NCBI GenBank assembly: GCA_028292405.1
Contig: JAQGMJ010000014.1
Coordinates: forward strand, 1 to 60,159
Length of the DNA stretch: 60,159 nt
Source: Betaproteobacteria bacterium
Lineage (GTDB): Bacteria; Pseudomonadota; Gammaproteobacteria; Burkholderiales; JAEUOS01
Reading direction: 5' to 3'
Part shown: positions 15,327-24,717 of the stretch, piece after piece
Layout: every line of letters starts with the position of its first letter
Position numbering within the stretch: the stretch's first letter is position 1
Made by a program: the position numbers and the translations under genes
The notes under the pieces: generated by a model
The model's input: only the letters and a program-made list of their open reading frames with translations
The model's database searches: none
Told to the model about the DNA's origin: nothing

Positions 15327-17174
15327 TCAGGGATCGGCGACGAGTTCGGTGATCAACTGGGTGTCGATGCGCCAGGCCGCCGCCGCTTCCTCGCCGCCGG
15401 TCCGGGTCAGGCGGATTTCCGCGCGGCCCGAGCCGCTGGCGCGATTGGCCGGCAGGCACTCGATCTCGTAACCTTCGAAGCGCTCCAGTTCGGCCAGGGT
15501 GTGCACCGGGTCGTTGACATAGCGCATCGGCGCGTACAGCGGCGGCACCACCACCGCCTGCGCCACCAGCTTGCCTGCGTAGTGGATGGTCGCCTGTGCC
15601 GCGCAATGGTAGTCGCCGGAAACCAGCAGCACGTTGCCGCCGCCGCGCAGGCGGATCAGGTCGAACAGCTGCCTGCGCTGCACCGCGTAGCCTTGCCAGC
15701 TGGCGTAGTCGCCGCAGCGCGCCGGGTCGAGTTCGCCTTGCGCATCGAGGGAGCGGGTGTACCCGGGCGCGGTCACCGCGCCGGTGCAGATCAGCTTGGG
15801 CTCGCCGGGGTCCAGGCCCGCCAGCCATTTCTCCAGGCTGGCGAGCTGCGCGGGCTCGACGATGTTGCCCGGCGGCACATGGCGCATGGTGATGGTGTCC
15901 ATCATGTACACCGCGACCCCGCGGATGCGCATGTGGTAGTCGAACGGCGGCGCCACCGCGCGCGCGCCGTAGGGCGAGTGCGCCATCTGGCAGGCATGCA
16001 GCAGGCCCAGCGCGGTGCGGTATTGCGCGTCGCCCGCCGGGCCCTGGAACATGTCTTCCTGGCACCAGTTGTTGACGAACTCGTGATCGTCCGGCGTCAT
16101 GTAGACCGGCACACTGGTGGCCAGGCGGCGAAAGCGCGGCGAGGCAAACAGCGCCTGGTAGCGGCCGCAGTATTTCTCAATCGGCGAGGAAGTGTCGAAC
16201 AGGCCGCCGGTGGCGTCCGCATAGATTTGGTCACCCAGCATCAGCAACGCATCAGCCGCGCCCTGCGGCTGCTGCAACTGCTCCAGCATCTGCGCGGCGG
16301 CCTTTTCGCTGCGCAGATGCTCGATGCCGAAGCCAGGGTAGCGGCAGGTGGTGGCCAGCAGGGTCAGCGTGGCGCCGGGCGCCAGGGGCTCGGCCCAGCG
16401 CCGCTTCAATTGCGCGCGCGCGTCGCCCAGGGAGCGCGACTGGCGCATCTGGAAAGAGCGGGTCGGCGGCGCCGGCGCGTAGAGCAGGGTGCGGGCACGG
16501 TCCAGTTCGCGGCCCAACTCGTCGCGCTTGTCCTGGAACACGGTCTGGCCCGGATCGGGCTCCAGCAGCGCGCGCAATTCCCGCACCGCCGCCGAGCCCG
16601 GCTTCTTGTCCTCGGTATCCAGCGAGGAGGCCGCCGGCCAGTTGGGCGCCTCCGAGCTTGTGCCCGGTTCCGTGGCCGGCCCGAAGCGCAAGGTGTCCTG
16701 CTCGCCGGCGTACTGCGGCGAATCCAGCAGCAGGCCGCCGGTAAGCCCGGCCAGCGGCGACTCGCCGTTGCGCGCCGGCAGGTGCACCGAATACACCTCC
16801 AGGGCCACCGTGCCGTCGGCATCGAAATGCGTCAGCGGCACGTGGATGTCGTCGGCGAAAAAGGTAATCAGGCGGGTGGTCTCGCCGCCCAGTTGCGCCT
16901 GGGTGGCCAGGGGCTCAAGATAGTGGAACACCCAGCTTGAGGCTGGCGCCGGGCGCTGGTAGGCGATCAGCAGGCACAGCGGCTCGTCGGTGCCGCTGTC
17001 GTCGGGCTGGGCGAAAATGCGCGCGCGCACCCCCGGCTCCTGAGTGGCGGCGGTTTCATCTTCGGAGTCGCCGGGCCGGCACCAGCCGATCAGCGGGCCG
17101 GCGGCCGGCAGGCGCAGGCGAAAGCCCTGCATCATGGCGCCAGCAATGGGTTTGCGTTGGATGACCGCACTCAT
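15327..17174 (-). CDS. PhoD-like metallophosphatase
   Basis: 615 residues. The C-terminal 350 residues carry calcineurin-like/PhoD landmarks: LLATTCRYPG, LMLGDQIYAD, YMTPDDHEFVNNW and LLVSGDYHCAAQ, supplying the Asp/His/Asn ligands of a two-metal phosphodiesterase site. The N-terminal 230 residues are a beta-rich region of unknown role with a Pro/Glu-rich linker. No Tat or Sec signal is visible (starts MSAVIQRKPIAGAMMQGF), unusual for a secreted PhoD. Its ATG overlaps the stop of the GMC-hydrolase gene (ATGA), so the two are translationally coupled and probably act on one pathway. The substrate is unknown. Confidence 0.85.
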   Translation of the reverse strand: MSAVIQRKPIAGAMMQGFRLRLPAAGPLIGWCRPGDSEDETAATQEPGVRARIFAQPDDSGTDEPLCLLIAYQRPAPASSWVFHYLEPLATQAQLGGETTRLITFFADDIHVPLTHFDADGTVALEVYSVHLPARNGESPLAGLTGGLLLDSPQYAGEQDTLRFGPATEPGTSSEAPNWPAASSLDTEDKKPGSAAVRELRALLEPDPGQTVFQDKRDELGRELDRARTLLYAPAPPTRSFQMRQSRSLGDARAQLKRRWAEPLAPGATLTLLATTCRYPGFGIEHLRSEKAAAQMLEQLQQPQGAADALLMLGDQIYADATGGLFDTSSPIEKYCGRYQALFASPRFRRLATSVPVYMTPDDHEFVNNWCQEDMFQGPAGDAQYRTALGLLHACQMAHSPYGARAVAPPFDYHMRIRGVAVYMMDTITMRHVPPGNIVEPAQLASLEKWLAGLDPGEPKLICTGAVTAPGYTRSLDAQGELDPARCGDYASWQGYAVQRRQLFDLIRLRGGGNVLLVSGDYHCAAQATIHYAGKLVAQAVVVPPLYAPMRYVNDPVHTLAELERFEGYEIECLPANRASGSGRAEIRLTRTGGEEAAAAWRIDTQLITELVADP

Positions 17175-20100
17175 GCCTGAAACTCCCCTTCGAGCGCATC
17201 TTCCGGGTTGTCCCAGATCGAATCGTGAAAGCCGACCCGCGATTTCATTGCCCCGCTGTCGTCCTCATCGGCCGCTTCCTGCGCCGCGTTCGGTGGCACG
17301 CTCAAGGCCGGGTTGACCGGCCGGCCCTTGATGTTGGCCTCCCAGGCGTCGGCGAAGTAGCGCAGCACGTAACCGTAGACGTCTCGGTCGGCGCGTTCAC
17401 CGATGATCGAGTCGAGGTGCCCGTAGCCGGGAATCTTCATCAGGCACACGCCGCCGGCGGAGTTGCCGAAAATGTTCACCAGGGTGTTGGCAGTGCGCAC
17501 CGATGAAGAGATGTGGAACAGCCGGTTGTCCACCCCATGCAGCAGGCCCACCGGCATGTGCATGTGGCGCAAGATGTTGTCCTGGGTGCAATAGACGTTG
17601 CGGCCGTTGTTGTCGACCAGACGCTCGTACTCGACGCATTTTCGCGCGTGGTTGAACAGGTCGATGTTGGCATGGCCGAACAGGATCGGCATGCGCACGT
17701 GGGTGGCGTCCGACAGGTTGCGTTCGGCGAACAGCACCGCCTCGATGCCGGCAATGCGCCGGCAGGTGGCGCTGGCGTGGTCCATGCCACGGCCCCAGCC
17801 CTGGTCATGGCGCAGTTCGTCTTCCGGGATCGGGAAGGCGGCGAGTACGCGGTCGATCACGCTGTCGGCGGCCGGCATGCTGGTCTGCTCGCCGGTTACC
17901 GCGCGGTAGTCGGTGCCGGCGCTGGTGCCGAAGTCGCCCTCGGCCACCGCCTGGCGCACCGAGTCGAAGGTGGAAAAGTTGATGCCGGTCAGGCCCGCGG
18001 CGGAAAGCATTGCCGGCACGCCGGTGCGCATCTGCGTGTCCGGGTCGCCGACCGGGAAGGGGACGAATTGCGACAGGCCCAGGCCGGCGACTTTCGACAG
18101 TCTGCGGCGCGCGCTCTTGTCCTTTGCTTCTTCGTCCGTGTCGTAGGAAAGCTTGCCGGAGAGCGTGGCCATCGCCAGCGAAGCCGCGCCCACGCATTGC
18201 GCAAAAGCGAACATGCGCAAGGGTGCGTCGCCGGCCAGGCCGAGTTCGCGGCGCAGTACCGTCAGGGCAAGCTCAACGGCGGCGGGAATGTCGGCGCCGC
18301 CGATGTCGTCCATGGTCGAGGGGCGGCGCGCCGCTTCGCGCGCCAGGGCGGGCACATCCGGATCCGTATCGTTTATCTTTTCCGCATAGCCCTCGAGTGC
18401 GGCGCTGATGCGCGTCTCCAGCAGCCAGACGTCCCAGCCCGCATCGAGGAAGGCGCGCGCCACGCCGCCGTCGATCGACGGTTCGGCGAAGGAGAGCGCC
18501 GACTGGCCGAAGGCGTGGACGATCAGCACCGACTTGCATTGCTGGCTGTCGCGCGTGCGGCCGTGGCCGGGCACTGCCGCCAACCCGGGTTTGCCGGCGT
18601 TGCAGCGATAGCGCCACAGGCCCAGGGTGTGGGGGCTGCCGTCGCGCGAGCGGTCCACCGTGAAGGAACGGAACTCCGGCTTGCGGTTGCCCAGAATCGG
18701 CAGGCGGTGGGTCGGGCGGATCAAACGCTGCATCGCCTCGTCGGCCTGGTATTGCTGGTCGACGTGCGACTCCGGCAACAGGCCGTAGTCGGGCAGGCGC
18801 AAGTCCCACAGCCGCGTCTTGATCAGCAGGCGCAGGAATAGCGCGGGGTAGCCGAACAGGCGGATCATTCCCGGCGAGGTGTCGCCGCCGCTCACCTGCG
18901 GCGTCAGGTGCTGCGCCATGTCGGTGCCGTCGATTTTCAGCACACCGGAAGCCCAGAGGGCGGCGCTGTCGTTCCCGGTGTCGGCCAGGGTCAACTTGAG
19001 CTGGGTCATCGAGTCCAGCACATTGGGCCGCTCGAGAAAGCGCGGCTGGTCCTGGTTCAGCAGGACAGCGCGCAAGTGCGGCCAGATCGCGCTCCAGTCG
19101 GCGGCATAGGAAATGAACTTGCTGCCGCTCAAATGGAAATGCACCGGGTAGCGCGCCTGGCGCGCCTTTTCCTCGTCAGTGGCCTGCGCGTGCAGGTCGA
19201 TCTCGTAGACCATGATGCGGGTTTCGGTGCAATGCCAGGCCTGCTTGATGCCGGCAATCGCGCGCTCCATGGCGGAGGCGCCGCCGTCCATCCCCCCCTT
19301 CTTTTTCGCCTTGGTGATTTCGACGTAGCCGCGCGAGATCAGCCAGGTCAGGCCGACCGCCGGCAGGCGCAGCGCGCGCATGAACCAGCGGTTGTCGCCC
19401 GGCGCCAGCACCTGCACATGGGCGCGGCCGCTGCGATAGTTGACCCAGGCGGGCAACGCCTCGGCCGGCGGCGGTTCGCCCGGTGTGGGCGCGGGCTGTC
19501 GTGGTTGCGGCAGCTCCAGGCGCAATTGCGCGCCGGTGGTCTCGAACAGATGAGCCGGATCGCTTAGCCAGGCCGTCATGTCGCCCGCGCCGAAGCGCAC
19601 CAGCAGCGAGGCGTTGATGCGGCGACCGTCGGCCAGCGCCAGCGGATTGCGCAATACCTCGAACAGTTCGATGCCGGCCGGGCGCGCCGGTGCGAAATAA
19701 GGGGAGGGGTCGGGCTGCTTCGGCAGCGTCCGCGGCGGCAGCGCGGTAATGGCGTCCGGCTTGCCGTCTGCCGTTCGGGCGCGGCGCACCAGCGCGGCAA
19801 TGTGCGGCGCATCCAGTTCCAGCGCGCGCTCGGCGAGCGCGCAAATCGTCAGGAAGGGGTTGGCGCCGAGCGAGCCGTTGACCATCGCACCATCCAGCAC
19901 GTACAGGCCTTGGTAGGTGAACTCGCCGGTCTCGCCCTGGAACACCCGGCCGCGCTCGCTGACGACGCCGCGCGCGGCGTCGTCAGCCATCACGCAGCCG
20001 CCCAGCGGGTGGGCGATGGACAGCTTGTTGCGCAAGGGCGGACCGGAGAGCAGGCCCTGCGCCGCCGCCGGCAGCGGCTGCCAGCCCGGGTTGGAAAGAT

Positions 20101-21802
20101 AGACCGCGCCGAGTTCTTCGACCAGTCCCATGGCGGCATCGACCCGGCGCAAATAAGCATCCGCCGGCGACAGCGCCCCGGCCGGGCCGGGCGCCGGCTT
20201 CAGGCTGGGCCAGGAGACTGCTGCGCGATTGCTTTGCGCGTCGAGCTTGATGCGGCCGTCGGCCTGGTCGTGGCCGATCCCCAGCAGCACCTGGGTGTTG
20301 TCCGTCATCTCCGGCGCCAGGCCGACGGCGTCGCGCGCTGCGCCGCCGTTGCCGCGCGTCTTGTAGCCCTTCAACGTGAGCTGGGTCAGCGCGCCGGCAA
20401 AGGCGGCGATCTCGCTGAACACGCTGGCGATGGGGCCGGGTACCGCGCCGTCCTGCAGCAGGAAGCTTTCGCGCGGCGTGGCGCCGCGTATCTCGGCGAT
20501 GCGGGTGATGGTCGGCCCCACCGGCGTCTCTTTTTCAAGCTCCTGCGCGCTCGACCAGCCGACCGCGCCGACTGGATCATCCTGCCAATAGCCGAAGGAA
20601 ATCTGGTCGCCGTTGCCGGAAAAGCGCTCGCCCAGGGCGCGCGCGAAGGGCAGGGGGGCGCCGGCGTGGCGCGCGGTTTCCTGCAGGTGCAGCAGGATTT
20701 CGGTCGAGCCGATGCTGCCGGAGGCCAGCACGACGATGGGCGCCGTCAACTCGTAGACGACGGGGTCGCCGCTGGCGCGCGCCGCATCCGGCGCGTCGCC
20801 TTGCTGCGCCTGGCCGTCGGCGCGCGCCTTGGCCACTGGCACTTCCGGCGCCGACAGGTCGCTGTTCCACAGGCGGCGCCGGGCGACGTCGCGCGTCGGC
20901 AGCCAGCGCACGGTCCAGCGCTGCAGCGGCGGCTCCTGCTTGCCCAGCGAGGTCTCTTCAAGACGCAGGCCGATCACCGTGGCGCCGGTATAGATCTGCG
21001 CGCCGGCGCGGCAGGCCAGCGGCAGGTAGCTCATGTTGAGCGAACCCTTGGCGCCGAAGTTGCAGCCGGTAGAGCAGTTGCCGCAGCCCTTGCAGTCGGC
21101 CTGGTTTACCCCGGCTGGGTTGGGTTTGCCGCCGCCGTCGAAGCGCACCGTAAGTTCGGCGTTGCGCGACATCTCGAAGGCGGCGTCGAATTGCTGCGAT
21201 TTCTGCGGCTGGGCAAAGCTGCCGTCGGCGCGGCGCACGCCGGGGAAGGGTGTGGCGTCCAGGGTCTTGCGGGCGCGGCTGTAGTAGCGCGCCAGGCCGG
21301 CCTCGGGGTCTTCCGGCGCTGCCTGCATGGCGCGCGCCTGCGCTTGGATGGCTTGCGGCCAGGCGTAGTCCGGATTGCCGGTGTCGAGAAAGATTTCCGG
21401 CTGCGGGGCGATGGCGACGTTGGCGTTGATCTGGCTGCCGCCGCCCAGGCCGCTGCCCAGCAGCACCGCGGTTTCGTCGCCGATGCGCAGGTCGAGCAGG
21501 GCGTCGTCGTCGCCCCAGGGGTCTTTCTTGCCGGCGAAATCGACCCGCACATGTTTCGGCAATTCGGACAGGTTGTTCGGAAAATCGCCTGCCACGCGCT
21601 CCTGCCCGCGTTCCAGCAGGCAGACCGACAGGCCTTGCTCAGCCAGGCGCAGCGCGGCCACCGAGCCGCCGTAGCCGGAACCGATGACGATGGCGTCGAA
21701 GTGTGGCGGGCCCGGCTGATCGGCCGGGCCGTGGATGCTGCCCGCGGCCGCGGGTTTGAGGCGGGCGATCAGCGCGTCCACCGGTTGCGAAAGCCAGAAC
21801 AT
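17171..21802 (-). CDS. GMC oxidoreductase fused to a Cys-type alpha/beta hydrolase (1543 aa)
   Basis: The N-terminal part (about 1-690) is a cholesterol-oxidase-like GMC flavoenzyme: FAD motif G41-S-G-Y-G-G46, GSGLGGGSQINANVA, a Cys cluster C237/C240/C243/C247, and the C-terminal active-site stretches IAHPLGGCVM and GSLGANPFLTI. About 700-1085 is a middle region without a recognised fold. About 1085-1500 is an alpha/beta hydrolase: LIVHAFGQS near H1096, nucleophile elbow FAQCVGA (C1203), acid D1425 (HGVDNRLF) and base H1462 (GYGHLD). Cys replaces the usual Ser, as in PHA synthases. ATG at 21802 with AGGGGG upstream. It probably oxidises an alcohol or sterol-like lipid and then attacks an ester or thioester. 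Confidence 0.88.
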   Translation of the reverse strand: MFWLSQPVDALIARLKPAAAGSIHGPADQPGPPHFDAIVIGSGYGGSVAALRLAEQGLSVCLLERGQERVAGDFPNNLSELPKHVRVDFAGKKDPWGDDDALLDLRIGDETAVLLGSGLGGGSQINANVAIAPQPEIFLDTGNPDYAWPQAIQAQARAMQAAPEDPEAGLARYYSRARKTLDATPFPGVRRADGSFAQPQKSQQFDAAFEMSRNAELTVRFDGGGKPNPAGVNQADCKGCGNCSTGCNFGAKGSLNMSYLPLACRAGAQIYTGATVIGLRLEETSLGKQEPPLQRWTVRWLPTRDVARRRLWNSDLSAPEVPVAKARADGQAQQGDAPDAARASGDPVVYELTAPIVVLASGSIGSTEILLHLQETARHAGAPLPFARALGERFSGNGDQISFGYWQDDPVGAVGWSSAQELEKETPVGPTITRIAEIRGATPRESFLLQDGAVPGPIASVFSEIAAFAGALTQLTLKGYKTRGNGGAARDAVGLAPEMTDNTQVLLGIGHDQADGRIKLDAQSNRAAVSWPSLKPAPGPAGALSPADAYLRRVDAAMGLVEELGAVYLSNPGWQPLPAAAQGLLSGPPLRNKLSIAHPLGGCVMADDAARGVVSERGRVFQGETGEFTYQGLYVLDGAMVNGSLGANPFLTICALAERALELDAPHIAALVRRARTADGKPDAITALPPRTLPKQPDPSPYFAPARPAGIELFEVLRNPLALADGRRINASLLVRFGAGDMTAWLSDPAHLFETTGAQLRLELPQPRQPAPTPGEPPPAEALPAWVNYRSGRAHVQVLAPGDNRWFMRALRLPAVGLTWLISRGYVEITKAKKKGGMDGGASAMERAIAGIKQAWHCTETRIMVYEIDLHAQATDEEKARQARYPVHFHLSGSKFISYAADWSAIWPHLRAVLLNQDQPRFLERPNVLDSMTQLKLTLADTGNDSAALWASGVLKIDGTDMAQHLTPQVSGGDTSPGMIRLFGYPALFLRLLIKTRLWDLRLPDYGLLPESHVDQQYQADEAMQRLIRPTHRLPILGNRKPEFRSFTVDRSRDGSPHTLGLWRYRCNAGKPGLAAVPGHGRTRDSQQCKSVLIVHAFGQSALSFAEPSIDGGVARAFLDAGWDVWLLETRISAALEGYAEKINDTDPDVPALAREAARRPSTMDDIGGADIPAAVELALTVLRRELGLAGDAPLRMFAFAQCVGAASLAMATLSGKLSYDTDEEAKDKSARRRLSKVAGLGLSQFVPFPVGDPDTQMRTGVPAMLSAAGLTGINFSTFDSVRQAVAEGDFGTSAGTDYRAVTGEQTSMPAADSVIDRVLAAFPIPEDELRHDQGWGRGMDHASATCRRIAGIEAVLFAERNLSDATHVRMPILFGHANIDLFNHARKCVEYERLVDNNGRNVYCTQDNILRHMHMPVGLLHGVDNRLFHISSSVRTANTLVNIFGNSAGGVCLMKIPGYGHLDSIIGERADRDVYGYVLRYFADAWEANIKGRPVNPALSVPPNAAQEAADEDDSGAMKSRVGFHDSIWDNPEDALEGEFQA

Positions 21803-21923
21803 GGTACCCCCTGCACCGGCGTGCGGTGCCGGTATTTCTGTTTGTTGTTGAGTTTTTGTTGCTTGTTGCTGCCGTGCTGCTGTCGCGGATTTTCCGCGCC
21901 GGGTGAACCCGCGGGCCCTGCGT

Positions 21924-23744
21924 TTAATGTACGGTGGTCAGCATGTCGGAGATGATGCGCCGCAGCTCGTCGTGCGCCACCGGCTTTTTCAGCACCGGCA
22001 TGCCGGCCTCGGCCAGTTCCGGCTGGTTCAGCTCGCCGGTCATCATGATGCGTTTGATATCGGGAAAGGAGAGGCGCACTTCTTCCGCCACCTCCAGGCC
22101 CACCGGCCCTTCGGCGAGGCGATAGTCGAGGATCGCGATGCGCGGACTGGCGGACTGGCGCTTCAGGCCGTCCAGCGCTGCCGGCAGGCAGGCATAGGTG
22201 TGCGGCTGCGCGCCCCAGGCCTTCAGTGCCAGCGCCAGGGCCTCGCGGACTAGCTGGTCGTCGTCGATCACCAGTATCGGGCAGCCAGTCAGCGCGGGGT
22301 GGCCGGGCGAGGTGATCATGTTGAACGGTTCGGGTTTATTCCCGATGGTCACGGCGCTGGCGGGAATATGCACGCTGAAGGTGGAACCCTTGCCCTCGGT
22401 CGATTTGAGGCCGATTTCCAGGCGCAGCAGGGCGGCCAGGCGCTTGACGATGGCCAGGCCCAGGCCCAGGCCGATGTTGCGGCTGGAGGCGTCGGTGGTA
22501 TCGAGCTGGTAGAACTCCTCGAAAATCCGCGCCTGCTCGCCCTCGGGAATACCGGCGCCGGTGTCGCTCACCTGCAGCACGAAGCCCTTTTCGGTCTGGT
22601 CCAGCGCCAGCCCGACCTGGCCGCTCTCGGTGTAACGCACCGCGTTTTCCAGCAGGTTGCGCACCACCCGCTCGAACAGCACCGGGTCGGTCATGATCCA
22701 CAGGCCGCGCGGCTCGCAGATCATCTGCAGGCCCTTGGCGGCCGACTTCGAGCCGTATTCGGAAGCCAGGCGCGACATCATGTCACCGACGTTGAGCGTG
22801 CGGGCGTCCGGCGTGATGGTGCCGGCTTCCAGCTTGGACAAGTCAAGGATGGCGGAGAACAGGTGCTCCAGGGATTCGGAGGCGCGCGCGATCTGCAGCG
22901 AGATTTCGCGCTGGCGCGGGTCGGCTACCGTGGCCTTCAGCACGCCGGCCAATAGCGACAGGGCCTGCACTGGCTGGCGCAGGTCGTGGCTGGCGGCGGC
23001 GAGAAAGCGTGATTTCGCCAGGGTGGCGTTTTCCGCCGCGGTTTTTGCCGCTTCGAGTTCCTCGATCAGGGTGTTGCGCCGCTCCAGCAGCAGGTCCTTT
23101 TCCTGGTTCAGGCGGATCTGCTCCGACTCCAGGTTGGAAACAGTGACCACCATCGCGCCGATGTCGCGCGAGGCCAGGCCGAGCACGAAGGGGTAGACCA
23201 TGATGCCGAAGGCCACCGCCGGATGTTGCGGCAGGTAGTAGATCCAGGCGGCGGCCAGCGTCGCGCAATACACCAGCAGGTAGGCGCGGAAGCTTTTCGG
23301 GTGTGGCCCCTGCACCGCCACGCCGATCGCCGGCCAGCCGCACAAAATCACCGTGAGCAACAATTGCGTCTGCATGCTGACGAAGGGAAAGAACCACCAG
23401 GCGGCGCTGGCGATCACCGCGCCGATCACCGCGGTGGACAGCACCAACACGCGCTCGGCGCGCAATATCGTGGCCTGGTCGCACTTCTGGTCGGCCAGGC
23501 GCGGCGCGTAGGGCGCCAGCAGCAGCGAGCGCGCGCCGAAGGCGCAGACCATCAGCGCCGCCCAGCCCAGCGCCACGCGCCAGCCGGCCTCGTCCACCGC
23601 CAGCCAGATCATCAGGGCGGCACCGAATACGGCGGAACCCAGCGCGCGCTTGATCTGGCGCATGAACAGCTCCAACTGGCGGCGCGTGGCGCGGTCCGCG
23701 CTTTGACGGCTCAAATCGACTCCTCTGGGGGAATTGCTGTTCAT
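21924..23744 (-). CDS. Hybrid sensor histidine kinase with C-terminal receiver
   Basis: 606 residues: an N-terminal membrane region of about six helices (about 30-200) with no large periplasmic loop, a short coiled coil (about 205-240), HisKA with H253 (AAASHDLRQPVQAL), an ATPase domain (NLLENAVRYT, DTGAGIPEGE, GLGLGLAIVKRL) and a receiver domain with D540 (AILDYRLAEG) and K near VLKKPVAH. The SHDLRQP box and membrane layout resemble hybrid kinases that pair with NarL/LuxR regulators. It precedes the GMC fusion gene by 121 bases on the same strand. The LuxR-type regulator at 14467 is its plausible partner, with the attached receiver fine-tuning the flow. Confidence 0.9.
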   Translation of the reverse strand: MNSNSPRGVDLSRQSADRATRRQLELFMRQIKRALGSAVFGAALMIWLAVDEAGWRVALGWAALMVCAFGARSLLLAPYAPRLADQKCDQATILRAERVLVLSTAVIGAVIASAAWWFFPFVSMQTQLLLTVILCGWPAIGVAVQGPHPKSFRAYLLVYCATLAAAWIYYLPQHPAVAFGIMVYPFVLGLASRDIGAMVVTVSNLESEQIRLNQEKDLLLERRNTLIEELEAAKTAAENATLAKSRFLAAASHDLRQPVQALSLLAGVLKATVADPRQREISLQIARASESLEHLFSAILDLSKLEAGTITPDARTLNVGDMMSRLASEYGSKSAAKGLQMICEPRGLWIMTDPVLFERVVRNLLENAVRYTESGQVGLALDQTEKGFVLQVSDTGAGIPEGEQARIFEEFYQLDTTDASSRNIGLGLGLAIVKRLAALLRLEIGLKSTEGKGSTFSVHIPASAVTIGNKPEPFNMITSPGHPALTGCPILVIDDDQLVREALALALKAWGAQPHTYACLPAALDGLKRQSASPRIAILDYRLAEGPVGLEVAEEVRLSFPDIKRIMMTGELNQPELAEAGMPVLKKPVAHDELRRIISDMLTTVH

Positions 23745-23875
23745 TGAAGGGTCAGGCGAGGTTAGTCCAAACGGACAGGGTTTTGAATAGCACTTTGGGA
23801 TTAGTCACTACCGGCTTACGGGAGCGAGCGACGGGCGGATGCGGGCGGCGGACCGGTGGCTGCCGCGCAAGCGGC

Positions 23876-24616
23876 TTATGCCCGGAAACGGCGCAGGCCA
23901 TCGACGTCGAGGATGGTGATGCCGCCATATTCCACCTTCAGCAACTGTTCGCGCTCCAGCACCTGCAGGGCCTGGTTGACGCGCTGGCGCGAGGCGCCGG
24001 AAAGGTAGCCGACTTCTTCCTGCGAAATCAGCAGCTGGCGCGAGGTGCCTGGGTAGAGCAGGGGGTTGTACAGCGCCGCCAGGCAGCGGGCGACGCGGGC
24101 GTCGATGTCCAGCAGGCGGTCGGATTCGACCATGGCGATGAACTGGCCCAGGCGCTCATTGAGCTGCCCGAGCAAAAAGCGGTTGAAGCCGATGGAGGTG
24201 TCGAGCAGCCATTCGAAGGTGGCGCGTGGCATGAAGGCGACGCGCGAGTCGCGCAGGGCCACCACGTCATAGCGCCGCGCCTCGTTTTTCAATAGCGACC
24301 CCTCACCCAGCCAGCCGCCGGTGGGAATGCCGGCGAAGGTGACGGATTTGCCGGAGGCCGAATCGGCGTTGATCTTCAACAGGCCCTCGATCACCCCCAG
24401 CCAGGCCTCGACTGGCTCGCCACGCCGCGCCGCGTAGCCGCCGGCGGCGACCTCCCGTGCCGTCGTCTCGGCGCACACCCGCTCGAACTGCGCCGGCGTC
24501 AGCTCGCGCGACCAGCGTGCCGCACGAAGCGCATCGGCCAGCGGCGCGCCCGACCGGGTTTCGCCCGGCGGCGCGGATTTGGAGAGCACGGGACTTACAA
24601 GCGGGTCGGCGGCCAA
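23876..24616 (-). CDS. Crp/Fnr family transcriptional regulator
   Basis: 246 residues. The N-terminal cyclic-nucleotide-binding-type barrel includes GLLKINADSASGKSVTFAGIPTGGWLGEGS, followed by a long dimer helix (FNRFLLGQLNERLGQFIAMVE) and a winged helix (LLISQEEVGYLSGASRQRVNQALQVLE). There is no N-terminal Cys cluster, so it is not an oxygen-sensing Fnr; the ligand is unknown. The likely start is a TTG at 24616, since no ATG lies near the expected N-terminus; this is uncertain. It is divergent from the CoA-ligase/ABC operon and upstream of the hybrid kinase on the same strand, so it could regulate either side. Confidence 0.85.
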   Translation of the reverse strand: MAADPLVSPVLSKSAPPGETRSGAPLADALRAARWSRELTPAQFERVCAETTAREVAAGGYAARRGEPVEAWLGVIEGLLKINADSASGKSVTFAGIPTGGWLGEGSLLKNEARRYDVVALRDSRVAFMPRATFEWLLDTSIGFNRFLLGQLNERLGQFIAMVESDRLLDIDARVARCLAALYNPLLYPGTSRQLLISQEEVGYLSGASRQRVNQALQVLEREQLLKVEYGGITILDVDGLRRFRA

Positions 24617-24717
24617 GATCGATGCAAGCCTGGTGTAAGAAATAAGCCGCTGAATTGTCGGCGGCGCGACAGCCTGGAGCGCCAGGGCCTACGTATCATA
24701 GCAGCGGCCCCCTTGGC

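Noticed and set aside
23876..24616. Oxygen-sensing Fnr protein
   Set aside because: The regulator lacks the N-terminal Cys cluster needed for a 4Fe-4S centre, so only the general Crp/Fnr family name is used.
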